The notes beneath the pieces were generated by a model. It worked only from the letters and a program-made list of their open reading frames with translations, ran no database searches and had not been told where the DNA came from. From Flavobacteriaceae bacterium UBA2765 (GTDB lineage: Bacteria > Bacteroidota > Bacteroidia > Flavobacteriales > Flavobacteriaceae): a DNA stretch of 17,340 nt. The stretch covers positions 1 to 17,340 of the forward strand of contig DEIV01000004.1 in assembly GCA_002352665.1 (NCBI GenBank), written 5' to 3'. Within the stretch, counting starts at the first letter, position 1. Each line of letters starts with the position of its first letter. Shown here piece after piece: positions 1 through 7,833 of the stretch. A program made the position numbers and the translations under genes.

Positions 1-435
1 ATAACCGGGATTGAATGATGCAACCAACATAAAATCTTTATGAGCTTTTATAGTTTCACCTAATTTATCAATATATAATTCTCTTCTATGATCTGTTAAT
101 GAATGAATGGCAACAATTACATCTGGTCTGGCTTCAGCAATTTCATCAAGATATATGATTGCCCCTTCTTTTACGGCCGTTGTCAACGGGCCATCTAACC
201 AAATGGCCTCGGAACCTTTAATAATAAATCGACCAATTAAATCTGTAGCAGAAGTTTCTTCATGGCAGGCAATGGTAAGTAATTTTTTATCTAATTTACT
301 TGACATAAATTCAATAAAACGCGATTTACCTGTTCCTGTAGGGCCTTTTAATAAAAACGGAATTTTATTTTTATAGGAATGCTCAAATACATCAACTTCT
401 TTTCCTATTTGATGATAATATGGTTCGTTGCTCAT
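1..435 (-). CDS. norQ: NorQ/CbbQ-type MoxR AAA+ ATPase, 3' end beyond the window
   Basis: The minus-strand frame opens with ATG at 435-433 and runs off the left edge after 145 codons without a stop. It shows a Walker A motif GPTGTGKS (residues 31-38), a Walker B motif IIYLDE (93-98) followed by IAEARPD, and a sensor-1-like stretch ending ASFNPGY (139-145). This layout is typical of the NorQ/NirQ/CbbQ branch of MoxR ATPases, which are about 260-290 residues long, so roughly half is present. In known systems NorQ works in the cytoplasm with the von Willebrand factor A protein NorD to activate nitric oxide reductase, probably by helping insert the non-haem iron FeB into NorB. Finding it near norCB supports that role, although here it is separated from norCB by the nirS unit. 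CbbQ or GvpN is the alternative by sequence alone; context favours NorQ. norD is expected just beyond the left edge. Confidence 0.88.
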   Translation of the reverse strand, partial: MSNEPYYHQIGKEVDVFEHSYKNKIPFLLKGPTGTGKSRFIEFMSSKLDKKLLTIACHEETSATDLIGRFIIKGSEAIWLDGPLTTAVKEGAIIYLDEIAEARPDVIVAIHSLTDHRRELYIDKLGETIKAHKDFMLVASFNPGY

Positions 436-450
436 TGTTTGTTATTATAA

Positions 451-481
451 TTCATATGTTGACTTAAGGTCATCATATGAA
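451..481. promoter_or_regulatory. 31-bp inverted repeat upstream of norQ (candidate operator)
   Basis: The arms TTCATATG (451-458) and CATATGAA (474-481) flank a core TTGACTTAAGGTCAT (459-473) that is itself nearly palindromic. Thirteen of 15 base pairs match around the centre at 466. The element ends 15 bp upstream of the norQ ATG (cat at 433-435). Its TGAC-N5-GTCA core resembles the CRP/FNR-type box upstream of nirS and norC, but the spacer is 5 rather than 4, and no TANNTTTG box sits at the matching distance. It could be a dimer-binding operator or a leader hairpin. The symmetry is seen; the function is inferred. Confidence 0.5.
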
Positions 482-503
482 TATTAAAGAAGGCGTAAAT
501 TTA

Positions 504-547
504 CAAAAAAAGCCAGAGTTAATTTTTTTTAATTATCACCTCTGGCT
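504..547 (-). terminator. Rho-independent terminator of the porin transcript
   Basis: AGCCAGAG (511-518) and CTCTGGCT (540-547) form a perfect 8-bp stem, and seven A residues at 504-510 become a run of seven U in the minus-strand transcript directly after the stem. It lies 24-67 bases past the porin stop codon, so it most likely ends the transcript containing the porin and separates it from norQ. Confidence 0.85.
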
Positions 548-570
548 AACTACTATTAACTAAATATGAA

Positions 571-1848
571 CTAATTATTACTTAGGGTTGACGAAAAAAG
601 TTTGGGTTTGAATGTGAACATGATCCATCCCCAGCTATTATCTACATCTCTATCTCCACCTTTTAATACTTCCATAGTATCCGTTGCAAACATTTTAGAA
701 TAACCTGCACTCAATGTTATATTTTTTGCAACCTTATATCCTGCTGTAAGGTCAATCTCGGTTCCTAAATTAGCATCCATTTTTGTTGAGCCATTAAAAA
801 CATCAGCTGCAGCTGAGAAGAAATGCGGAATTAATTTTACCGAAAACTTATCTTTCTTAAAGGCCAGAGTTGCATTGATATCTGTTAAACCAACTGAACC
901 ACCATGATTACCAACATAAAAATAATCCATCCAACCATTAAATTTGTGATTGGTACCAAATAAAGGAGCAAACGATTTAACGTCTGTGTCTATACTATTC
1001 ATGTCTTTACCGGATAAATATTCCATGCCGACTCCAATTGTAAAATTATCACTTACCTTATAGCCAACATTTCCTGTAAAATAAGAAGCACTCACATCTG
1101 CTTCTAATGATTTTCCTGTTTGTAAATATGCAGCTATATTGGCGTTAAATTTTCCTGATTTATATGTTAATCGAGGGCCGATAGTCTGCATATAATTAAC
1201 TGTTTGCTCTTCATTTGGTAATCCAATATTCTCTAAATATTCTATTCCTGTATTTAAAAGCAATACACTCAAACCAAATTTATTAAAATCACCATGATAC
1301 CAAACATATTGAAAAGCCTTGTAACCTGCGGCATTACTGTATAAAGCATCGGTTAAACTTTGATTATCTGCATTGAGAGCTAAACCAACATCTACTCTGT
1401 TTTTATCATTTGGTTTAAATTTAAATAAGAATGCGTCATGACTTCTTGCTTGTTGTGCCCAACCTACATTACCAAAAATTCGATGATCATCATAAACAAT
1501 TTCTTGACGCCCCAATTTTAAAGAAATTTTATCTGATAATAAAGCTTCTGCCCATGCTTCGTGTAATGCAGTTGCATTGTCATCACTAGCCAAGGTACTA
1601 ACATCTCCCCAAACTCTTACATTTTGAAGTGTTACACCCAATCGAATTTTGTCTTGTTCAAAATTAAAATTTATCCGTGTACGTTGCGAAACAAAGTTTG
1701 CGCCATCTGTATCTTTATTCAGAAGCGTTTTATAACCATGTCTATTTTCATAACGAGGTCTTACTTCAGCTGATAGATCAAACTGTTGAGCAGTTAATGT
1801 AGTTACACAAAGTATAACTAGGATTGTTAAATAAAGTAACTTTTTCAT
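571..1848 (-). CDS. Alginate-export-family outer-membrane porin
   Basis: The 425-residue protein starts with a classical signal peptide (residues 1-20, ending TLTA before QQ). The mature part has features of the alginate-export (AlgE-like) beta-barrel family: EVRPRYENRHG near residues 28-38, SQRTRINF at 54-61 and LGRQEIVYDD at 112-121, followed by alternating amphipathic strands. Family members are outer-membrane channels; in Bacteroidota the substrate is generally unknown and the name does not imply alginate export. It begins 23 bp after the stop of the upstream TonB receptor, so the two are probably co-transcribed, perhaps together with nirS, and a strong terminator follows. A role in passage of nitrite or another small solute is possible from context but is inference. 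Confidence 0.8.
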   Translation of the reverse strand: MKKLLYLTILVILCVTTLTAQQFDLSAEVRPRYENRHGYKTLLNKDTDGANFVSQRTRINFNFEQDKIRLGVTLQNVRVWGDVSTLASDDNATALHEAWAEALLSDKISLKLGRQEIVYDDHRIFGNVGWAQQARSHDAFLFKFKPNDKNRVDVGLALNADNQSLTDALYSNAAGYKAFQYVWYHGDFNKFGLSVLLLNTGIEYLENIGLPNEEQTVNYMQTIGPRLTYKSGKFNANIAAYLQTGKSLEADVSASYFTGNVGYKVSDNFTIGVGMEYLSGKDMNSIDTDVKSFAPLFGTNHKFNGWMDYFYVGNHGGSVGLTDINATLAFKKDKFSVKLIPHFFSAAADVFNGSTKMDANLGTEIDLTAGYKVAKNITLSAGYSKMFATDTMEVLKGGDRDVDNSWGWIMFTFKPKLFSSTLSNN

Positions 1849-1871
1849 GACTATATCTATTTGTAATATTA

Positions 1872-3881
1872 TTAAAAATTAAAAGTTGTTTTTATAAAAA
1901 GTGATCTTCCCCAAAGCTGTAAATCTCTTGCATGTGCTTCGCCAATTTGATTTGTTGTTTCAATATTTTCAACATCAAAAATATTTTTAATCCCAAGAGA
2001 CATGTTTAGCGTATTTTTTAAGAAATATTTTGACAAGCTTGCATCTAAATTATTGAAATCATCTCTTGTTATTTTCTCTAAATTATTAGTGTCTTCATTA
2101 ATGAAAAATCCATCTCTTTTTCCGGTATATTTATAAAATACAGCAACATCAACACCAATATTTTTTATTTGATAATTGACATTTGATGTGACTTCAGGAG
2201 CAAATAAAAACTCTTCTGAATTAAACTCTTCATTAAATTTATTATAACGACCTATTAATGAAATTCCAGTTCTTACACTGAGGTGATTTGCAATTATATA
2301 AGAAAAGTCAATTTTTCCACCAATAGATTTAAATTGATCAACATTAATATAATTTCTATTAAAATCTACTAACTCGCTTAATGCTATTAGGTTAGAAATG
2401 TCATTATAAAATAATGATGGTTCAATTTTTATTGAGTTTGAGTTGTTGAATGATTTGCAATAAGAATATTGCAAATTAAAACTATGTGATTTTTCAACTT
2501 CTAAATCTTCATTACCGGATATAATATATGTAAAAGGACCAGCCGTTAAATGAAAATCTAAAAACAATTCTTTTAATGAAGGTGCCCTAAAACCACGGGC
2601 ATATGAAAATCGAATTGTGTTATTATTGTTAATTTTAAATTTTGAATTTAAAGCAGGAGACATTAAGGAGCCATAACTACTATTATAAGTATATCTAACC
2701 GCAGGTTGAATTTCAAAATTTTCTAGTACTTTATAATTTACGCTACTAAAAAGGGCATAGGTTTTAATGGTTTGTTTTTCATCTAAGATTCGTTCTCCAG
2801 ATGTAGACTCAGTTTTTAGATCAGTACCAATGGCAAAATTTAATTTATTATTAAATTCACTTTTACCCAATTGTGCCATAAATCCACCATAATTAAATTT
2901 AACGATATTATCATTTTTATTGTCTGAATCAGCTTTTTTTGTAATTAAAGTTTCTGAGTCAACGTCAAAAGTATTATGATATCTTTGGTAATCTAAATAG
3001 GTTATGGTGGCTTTTATAAATTTATTGCCAACTACTTTTCCTTCTAAATTAATTGAGTTGTCAATTCTTCTGGTATAATAGTCTTTATCTTGAATATTGC
3101 CTTTTCTGTCAGGTTCACCAATTGAAATTAATTTTTCGTTTGAAAAATTGCTGTTAAAACGAAGTTGTAAATCCTTTAATTTTCTACCATACATTAAGCT
3201 TGTAAAATATTGATCCTTTTCTTCCCAATTTAAATTCCTTGTAGCTTCATTACTACTTACCGTGCTTAAACCATTAAATTTATAAGTCCCTCCATTTATT
3301 TTAATATTATTATCGCCAAATTTAAAACCAACATTTGCATTTAAATTTGTTGCATCAATACTTTCATAATAAGCAGAAACATTACCTTCAACAGTTTCTT
3401 TTTGATTCTTTTTAGAGATTAAATTTATAATTCCTCCCATTGCATCAGTCCCATAAAAAACTGATACAGGGCCTTCAATAATTTCTATTCTTTCTATATT
3501 TAATAGGTTTATTTGACTGAGGTCTATGATGCCGTTTAATCGACCAATCACGGGTGTACCATCAATAAGTATTTTTATATTTTCTTTTGAAACACCTTGC
3601 AAGGCAATGCTAGAACCAAAAACAGAATTTTGAGCTAAATCTAGGTTTAATTCTTGTTGCAATAATTCTCTCAAGTTGTTTGCAGCTTTACGCTCTATGG
3701 TTTTTGTCGTAATAACCTTAACTTTATAGATAGCATTTTTTTCTGATTGTGGTACATATTGAGCAGTAACAACAACCTCATTTAATTGTTCAACTTTAAG
3801 TGTATCTACGGCCTTTTCTTGTGCATATAGTTGATTGAGCGAAAGCAATAGGAGCCCAAAGGATATGATTAATGTCCTCAT
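1872..3881 (-). CDS. TonB-dependent outer-membrane receptor downstream of nirS
   Basis: This 669-residue protein has a signal peptide (1-20, ending LYA before Q), a TonB-box-like LNEVVVTA (33-40), a plug domain (about 50-157) with IDGTPVIGRLNG (106-117) and the hallmark IEGP...YGTDAMGGIINLIS stretch (135-156), then a beta-barrel ending in a terminal Phe as expected for outer-membrane insertion. It lacks the N-terminal carboxypeptidase-D-like domain found in the two plus-strand receptors of this window, and resembles the BtuB/FepA-like siderophore, haem and cobalamin receptors in general build. I see no motif that fixes the substrate. It follows nirS with a 63-bp gap and precedes the porin by 23 bp, suggesting a nirS-receptor-porin operon. 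Iron or haem uptake to supply the haem-rich NirS is a reasonable guess, not shown. Confidence 0.9.
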   Translation of the reverse strand: MRTLIISFGLLLLSLNQLYAQEKAVDTLKVEQLNEVVVTAQYVPQSEKNAIYKVKVITTKTIERKAANNLRELLQQELNLDLAQNSVFGSSIALQGVSKENIKILIDGTPVIGRLNGIIDLSQINLLNIERIEIIEGPVSVFYGTDAMGGIINLISKKNQKETVEGNVSAYYESIDATNLNANVGFKFGDNNIKINGGTYKFNGLSTVSSNEATRNLNWEEKDQYFTSLMYGRKLKDLQLRFNSNFSNEKLISIGEPDRKGNIQDKDYYTRRIDNSINLEGKVVGNKFIKATITYLDYQRYHNTFDVDSETLITKKADSDNKNDNIVKFNYGGFMAQLGKSEFNNKLNFAIGTDLKTESTSGERILDEKQTIKTYALFSSVNYKVLENFEIQPAVRYTYNSSYGSLMSPALNSKFKINNNNTIRFSYARGFRAPSLKELFLDFHLTAGPFTYIISGNEDLEVEKSHSFNLQYSYCKSFNNSNSIKIEPSLFYNDISNLIALSELVDFNRNYINVDQFKSIGGKIDFSYIIANHLSVRTGISLIGRYNKFNEEFNSEEFLFAPEVTSNVNYQIKNIGVDVAVFYKYTGKRDGFFINEDTNNLEKITRDDFNNLDASLSKYFLKNTLNMSLGIKNIFDVENIETTNQIGEAHARDLQLWGRSLFIKTTFNF

Positions 3882-3900
3882 AATTAGTAATATAATTTAA

Positions 3901-3931
3901 ACCATTCGGCAGAAATTCTCTGCCGAATGGT
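3901..3931 (-). terminator. 13-bp perfect hairpin between nirS and the TonB receptor
   Basis: ACCATTCGGCAGA (3901-3913) and TCTGCCGAATGGT (3919-3931) form a perfect 13-bp stem with a 5-base loop. On the minus-strand transcript it is followed by UUUAAAUUAUAUUA, a broken U tract, so it may be a weak or partial terminator or an mRNA 3'-stabilising element that lets nirS be expressed above the downstream receptor. It is the only obvious element in the nirS-receptor gap; I see no TANNTTTG box there. Confidence 0.65.
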
Positions 3932-3944
3932 ATTAAGAAAAATG

Positions 3945-5591
3945 TTAGTAAACGTCGTTAGTTGTATTGTAAACATTAAATTTACCAGTTGGATTTTGTA
4001 CCCAATCACCTTGAATAATTTGTTTCACTTCAAGAGTTTTATCATTATAAATAACAATAGCACTTTTTTCACCCATAAAATAAGAAACCCAAACTTCGTT
4101 ACCTGCTTTGTTGTATTCAAAGTGCACAGCTCTTCCATCGACGCCTTCGGGAGCTTGAAGTGTTTTCTTTAATTCTAAGGTATTTGTATCGAACACATCA
4201 ACTGCGGAATTTAATTTGGCATCAGGATTTAATGTTCTATCTACCCAAAGGTGTTTGGATTTTGGATGCGATTTTACAAATAATGCACCACCACCATTAC
4301 CAGAAGCTTTTATTTCTTTTACAACTGTCCATTGACCTTCACCTTTATTGGTTTTAATAAGGGATAATTTATTTTCGCCTAAATGTGATGTTACCCATAG
4401 GTTACCTAAATCATTCTTAATATTAGTACCTCTTCCAGGATGTGGTTTTATACCAGTTTCAATAATTTTAACCAATTTTTTATTGGGTACATCAATGACC
4501 ACTATTTTATTACTTGCATTTGCAGCCACTAAGAAATAATGTCCAGTTGAGTCAAACCCACCATCATGTAAGAATCTAGCTGAAGGAATTTGAGTCATTC
4601 CCGGGTTCTTAGGATCAGTATAATCAACGATCCAAACCATACCTGTTTCTTTAACATTGCAGATCCAAACAGGGTCAGTATGAGAAGCAACAATTGATGC
4701 TACACGTGCTTCTTCAATAAATTCTTTATCACCATCACAAGCATTTCCTTTCGTTTCTGTAACACTTAAAGGTTCTAAAGTTTGTGCATCTAATATTGCA
4801 ATATGGCTAGGACTATAACCACCAAATACTAAATATTTATCTTCATAGCCTTTATATTTTGATACTTCAACAGAACGTGCATCAAAACCACCTTTTACTT
4901 CAGCAACAATTGTTGGCACTTTTGAATAGGTGTCAATCATGGTTATTCTACCATCTCTACCCACAGAATAAATATATCTACCAGAAGCGGAAGTTCTTAA
5001 AATATGTACGGCAAAACCTGTTTTTAAAACAGCTAATTTTTCTTTAGTATCACCGTCAATGATTGCCACCTTTCCTGCATCTCTCATAATAACTCCAAAA
5101 AAGTTTTTGATATTTCTAGTATGCTCTGGTTTTGCTGGTCTGTCAGCCACGGGAATAATAAGTTTCCAGCTTTTTTTGATTTCATTTATACCATATGGTG
5201 GAATAACTGGTGGTTCAACTTGTAAAAAACGAGTCATTAATTCAATTTCTTCTTCTGGAAGAATTCCTTTCCATTCCGGCATTCCGGCAGGTGTGCCATT
5301 TTCTATAAATGCTCTAATTCCGGCAACACCCAATGCTTTTGTAGCCGCACTTTTACCATCGCCATCAGGTAATAATGAAGGTCCGGTCGCACCTTTACGA
5401 GAAGAACCATGACAGCCGGCACATCGGTCAAAAAAGATGGCGGCTCCTTTTTCCATTTCTGCATCGGTTATTGCGATTTCTGTCGATTTTTTATCATCAA
5501 CTTTTTTTAACTCTTCTTTTTTATCGTTTTTACAACTAAATGATAATGCTGCCATAACGATTAGTACAATTAATAAATTTAGTTTTTTCAT
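3945..5591 (-). CDS. nirS: Cytochrome cd1 nitrite reductase, lipoprotein form
   Basis: NirS reduces nitrite to nitric oxide. The 548-residue protein carries a haem c motif CAGCH (Cys57, Cys60, His61), with Met104 in GMPEW a likely distal ligand, followed by the eight-bladed d1 propeller. In the d1 domain His195 (GFAVHILRTSASGRY) fits the proximal haem d1 ligand, and His342 (FLHDGG) and His384 (KPHPGRG) match the two catalytic histidines known from Pseudomonas NirS (His327 and His369). All key residues are present. The N-terminus (MKKLNLLIVL, then AALSFSC) looks like a lipoprotein signal with Cys20 as the lipidated residue, whereas well-studied NirS proteins are soluble and periplasmic. No haem d1 biosynthesis genes (nirE, nirJ, nirF and others) are in the window. 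Expression is probably driven by the CRP/FNR-type promoter at 5681-5724. Confidence 0.96.
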   Translation of the reverse strand: MKKLNLLIVLIVMAALSFSCKNDKKEELKKVDDKKSTEIAITDAEMEKGAAIFFDRCAGCHGSSRKGATGPSLLPDGDGKSAATKALGVAGIRAFIENGTPAGMPEWKGILPEEEIELMTRFLQVEPPVIPPYGINEIKKSWKLIIPVADRPAKPEHTRNIKNFFGVIMRDAGKVAIIDGDTKEKLAVLKTGFAVHILRTSASGRYIYSVGRDGRITMIDTYSKVPTIVAEVKGGFDARSVEVSKYKGYEDKYLVFGGYSPSHIAILDAQTLEPLSVTETKGNACDGDKEFIEEARVASIVASHTDPVWICNVKETGMVWIVDYTDPKNPGMTQIPSARFLHDGGFDSTGHYFLVAANASNKIVVIDVPNKKLVKIIETGIKPHPGRGTNIKNDLGNLWVTSHLGENKLSLIKTNKGEGQWTVVKEIKASGNGGGALFVKSHPKSKHLWVDRTLNPDAKLNSAVDVFDTNTLELKKTLQAPEGVDGRAVHFEYNKAGNEVWVSYFMGEKSAIVIYNDKTLEVKQIIQGDWVQNPTGKFNVYNTTNDVY

Positions 5592-5680
5592 TTAATTAAA
5601 ATTTAACTTAGTGATACTTATCTTTACTATTAGTTAATAGAATTAGTACTTGGTGTAACAAAAGTTACGATTATATGTGA

Positions 5681-5724
5681 CAAAAGTAGCACAACCTGTA
5701 TTGGCTAAATATGACTTATGTCAT
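5681..5724 (-). promoter_or_regulatory. nirS promoter: FNR/DNR-like box plus TANNTTTG -10
   Basis: The perfect palindrome-type box ATGACTTATGTCAT (5711-5724; half sites ATGAC and GTCAT with a 4-bp spacer) is followed on the minus strand, after 22 bp, by TACTTTTG (5688-5681), which matches the Bacteroidota -10 consensus TANNTTTG. Counting a start site about six bases past the -10 (near 5675), the box centre lies close to -42, the class II position for CRP/FNR activators. The same box, spacing and -10 occur upstream of norC. The leader to the nirS ATG would be about 84 bases and contains the small dyad GTAAC-AAAA-GTTAC (5655-5668). Confidence 0.82.
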
Positions 5725-5806
5725 ATTTACTAAAAAAAAGATAAAAATGTCTTTAATAGCTACAATTACTATTTTATAAACTTGAACTTCAGTAGATTAA
5801 TCGAAT

Positions 5807-5853
5807 AAAAAAACCAGAATTAATAGGTAGATATCTACCTATTAATTCTGGTT
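5807..5853 (-). terminator. Rho-independent terminator of norCB
   Basis: Positions 5812-5853 form a perfect 42-bp palindrome (arms of 21 bases centred on GATATC), and A residues at 5807-5813 give a run of U immediately after the stem in the minus-strand transcript. It starts 27 bases past the norB stop. It separates norCB from the nirS promoter downstream, so the two units are transcribed independently. Confidence 0.85.
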
Positions 5854-5879
5854 AATTGTATAAAAAGTTACTTATTAAG

Positions 5880-7220
5880 CTATTGAGTCTTTACTTCTAA
5901 GGCTTCGTCAGTTGGTTTTCCATGTTTAATGAATTCTATGATATATAATGTTATGCCAACAGAAAATAATGTAGCCATGATGATTAAGACGATAAAATGA
6001 ACTTGAATTTCTAATTGCACTTTCATAAAGTCTATTTTCATAATACGTTCCATATAAACTTGTGCTACACCGGCAACACCAAAAGCAACAGTCATCCCAA
6101 TCATACCTATATTTGATAGCCAAAAAGCCATTCTACCTCGAGAACTATCATAATATTTTCTGCCCGTCATATTTGGTAAGGCATAACTTATTATAGCAAA
6201 TACAATCATCGCGTAAGCACCCCAAAATGCAAGATGGCCATGCATAGCTGTAACTATTGTACCATGCGTATACAAGTTTGTTTGTGGTAATGTATGTGCA
6301 AAACCAAGTAATCCTGCACCTACGAATGATACAATTGCAGAACCTAATGTCCAATATAGAGCAATTTTATTTGGATGCTTTTTTTCGCCTTTTCTATACA
6401 TATTTACAGCGAATAAAGCCATTGCTAAAAATGCTAATGGTTCTAAAGCAGAGAATATACCACCAACGATTAACCAAATTTTATTTACACCAATATAATA
6501 GTAATGATGTCCTGTACCTAAAATACCGGATAAGAAAGTCAATCCTACAATAACATATAGCCATTTTTCAATAACTTCACGGTCAACGCCAGTAAGTTTT
6601 ATCAATAAGAATGATAGAATACCACCCATAATTAATTCCCAAACACCTTCTACCCATAAATGAACAACCCACCATCTAAAGAAAGAATCGAGTACTTGAC
6701 TGTCAAAATCAAGCATACCTGGTAAGTAGAGTAGTGCCGCAAAGAGTAACCCCATAGACAACACTAGTGCGGTTGTAGTTTTTCGTTTTCCTTTAAATAA
6801 AGTAATTAAAATGAGTCCTAAGAATAGTAATACATTTACTACCACTAAATAATCTAACGGTCTTGGTATTTCTAAGAATTTACGACCTTCCCAATAATTA
6901 AAATGATAACCAACTATAGCTGCAACACCAACAAGTGCTAAAGATATTAATTGCACATAAGCTAATTTTACGCTCACTAATTCATGTTGAGCTTCTTCAG
7001 GAATGATATAGTATGCAGCTCCCATAAATCCAGATAATAACCAAACTACTAAAAGGTTAGTATGAACTGCCTTTGCAGTATTAAAAGGAATCCATTCATG
7101 GAGACCATCCATACCGGCATGGGCAAATCCCATGATAAAACCATAGACTAATTGTAATGATAATAGTAACATTGATAAGGCAAAAAACCAATAAGCTACC
7201 TTTTGTGATTTATATTTCAT
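5880..7220 (-). CDS. norB: Nitric oxide reductase catalytic subunit NorB (cNor)
   Basis: NorB reduces two NO to N2O in the cytoplasmic membrane, taking electrons from NorC. The 446-residue protein is almost entirely transmembrane helices and keeps the full set of metal ligands by alignment to Pseudomonas NorB: His53 and His329 for haem b, His327 for haem b3, and His187, His238 and His239 for FeB, with Glu191 and Glu195 in HLWVEGVWELIMGG and Glu260 in SALEP. It lacks the extra N-terminal region of quinol-dependent qNor, and the preceding norC fits the cytochrome-c-dependent type. Length is close to the usual 450-470. It starts 12 bp after the norC stop and is followed by a strong terminator, so norCB is a two-gene operon. 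Confidence 0.97.
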   Translation of the reverse strand: MKYKSQKVAYWFFALSMLLLSLQLVYGFIMGFAHAGMDGLHEWIPFNTAKAVHTNLLVVWLLSGFMGAAYYIIPEEAQHELVSVKLAYVQLISLALVGVAAIVGYHFNYWEGRKFLEIPRPLDYLVVVNVLLFLGLILITLFKGKRKTTTALVLSMGLLFAALLYLPGMLDFDSQVLDSFFRWWVVHLWVEGVWELIMGGILSFLLIKLTGVDREVIEKWLYVIVGLTFLSGILGTGHHYYYIGVNKIWLIVGGIFSALEPLAFLAMALFAVNMYRKGEKKHPNKIALYWTLGSAIVSFVGAGLLGFAHTLPQTNLYTHGTIVTAMHGHLAFWGAYAMIVFAIISYALPNMTGRKYYDSSRGRMAFWLSNIGMIGMTVAFGVAGVAQVYMERIMKIDFMKVQLEIQVHFIVLIIMATLFSVGITLYIIEFIKHGKPTDEALEVKTQ

Positions 7221-7232
7221 GATGTTTTTAGT

Positions 7233-7673
7233 TTAGTTGTTAATTTTGTCTTTTGCAAGCGGTGATACTACCGTTTCAAATCCGTTTAAGTCAATTTCTC
7301 CAATCCATTTAAAAAAAGCAACCATGTCATTTGCTTCTGCCTCCGACATATTATAAGCTACCATTTTCCTGCCATTGACTTGCCATGGTGCTTCAGACAT
7401 TAAGGCGGCTTTAATATATGCTTCGCCTCTACGTTCAACTACTTTTGTTAATTCAGGGGCATAGTAACCGCCTTCTCCCATTATGGTGTGACACCCCATA
7501 CAGTTATTTTTTTCCCATAAATGTTTACCACGGGAAACTTCTTCCGTAATGTTTTGATAATTACTCTGATCTTGGCTTTCACTTAAAGAGTATATAGTTA
7601 ATCCTATAAAAATTAGGAATGTAACTAGGGTTCCTCCAAGAAAAAAAGCACGAGCTTGTTTTTTCGATAACAT
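7233..7673 (-). CDS. norC: Nitric oxide reductase cytochrome c subunit NorC
   Basis: NorC is the membrane-anchored monohaem cytochrome that feeds electrons to NorB. Using the ATG at 7673-7671 the protein is 146 residues: an N-terminal membrane anchor (about 9-30), the haem motif CMGCH (Cys58, Cys61, His62) in the typical context NNCMGCHTIMGEGGYYAPEL, and Met104 in GRKMVAY as the probable sixth ligand. An upstream in-frame ATG at 7715 would add 14 residues, but it lies only about 11 bases past the predicted start site (near 7726) and the added residues are not typical of NorC, so I prefer 7673. The promoter at 7732-7775 carries the same regulatory box as nirS. norB follows after 12 bp. Confidence 0.94.
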   Translation of the reverse strand: MLSKKQARAFFLGGTLVTFLIFIGLTIYSLSESQDQSNYQNITEEVSRGKHLWEKNNCMGCHTIMGEGGYYAPELTKVVERRGEAYIKAALMSEAPWQVNGRKMVAYNMSEAEANDMVAFFKWIGEIDLNGFETVVSPLAKDKINN

Positions 7674-7731
7674 AATAGATTGGTTTAAATTAGTAAATTT
7701 AAAAAAAAGATACAATTATCTTTAATTACGC

Positions 7732-7775
7732 CAAAAGTATTATTAATGAAAAGATAAAAACATGACTTATGTCAT
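7732..7775 (-). promoter_or_regulatory. norCB promoter: FNR/DNR-like box plus TANNTTTG -10
   Basis: ATGACTTATGTCAT (7762-7775) is identical in all 14 bases to the nirS box and is followed after exactly 22 bp by TACTTTTG (7739-7732), also identical to the nirS -10. The predicted start site is near 7726, giving a leader of about 53 bases to the preferred norC start. An FNR-, DNR- or NnrR-like activator responding to low oxygen or NO is the expected regulator; none is encoded in the window. Confidence 0.82.
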
Positions 7776-7833
7776 AAAAGTTACACGGATAGTCGAATTT
7801 TATTAACAATGTCTAAAACAGAGGTTATTCAAG

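Noticed and set aside
107..376. 89-codon plus-strand open frame opposite norQ
   Set aside because: It lies fully antisense to a frame with clear Walker motifs and has no recognisable domain, so it is a shadow of norQ.
5059..5412. 117-codon plus-strand open frame opposite nirS
   Set aside because: It is antisense to the conserved cytochrome c domain and the start of the d1 domain of NirS and shows no protein features of its own.
5655..5668. GTAAC-AAAA-GTTAC dyad in the nirS leader as a second regulator site
   Set aside because: Stem of five bases with a T-rich centre is easily found by chance in AT-rich DNA, and norC has no matching element.
7674..7715. Longer NorC starting at the ATG at 7715
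   Set aside because: The extra 14 residues are not typical of NorC and the start would lie almost at the predicted transcription start; the ATG at 7673 gives a standard anchor.
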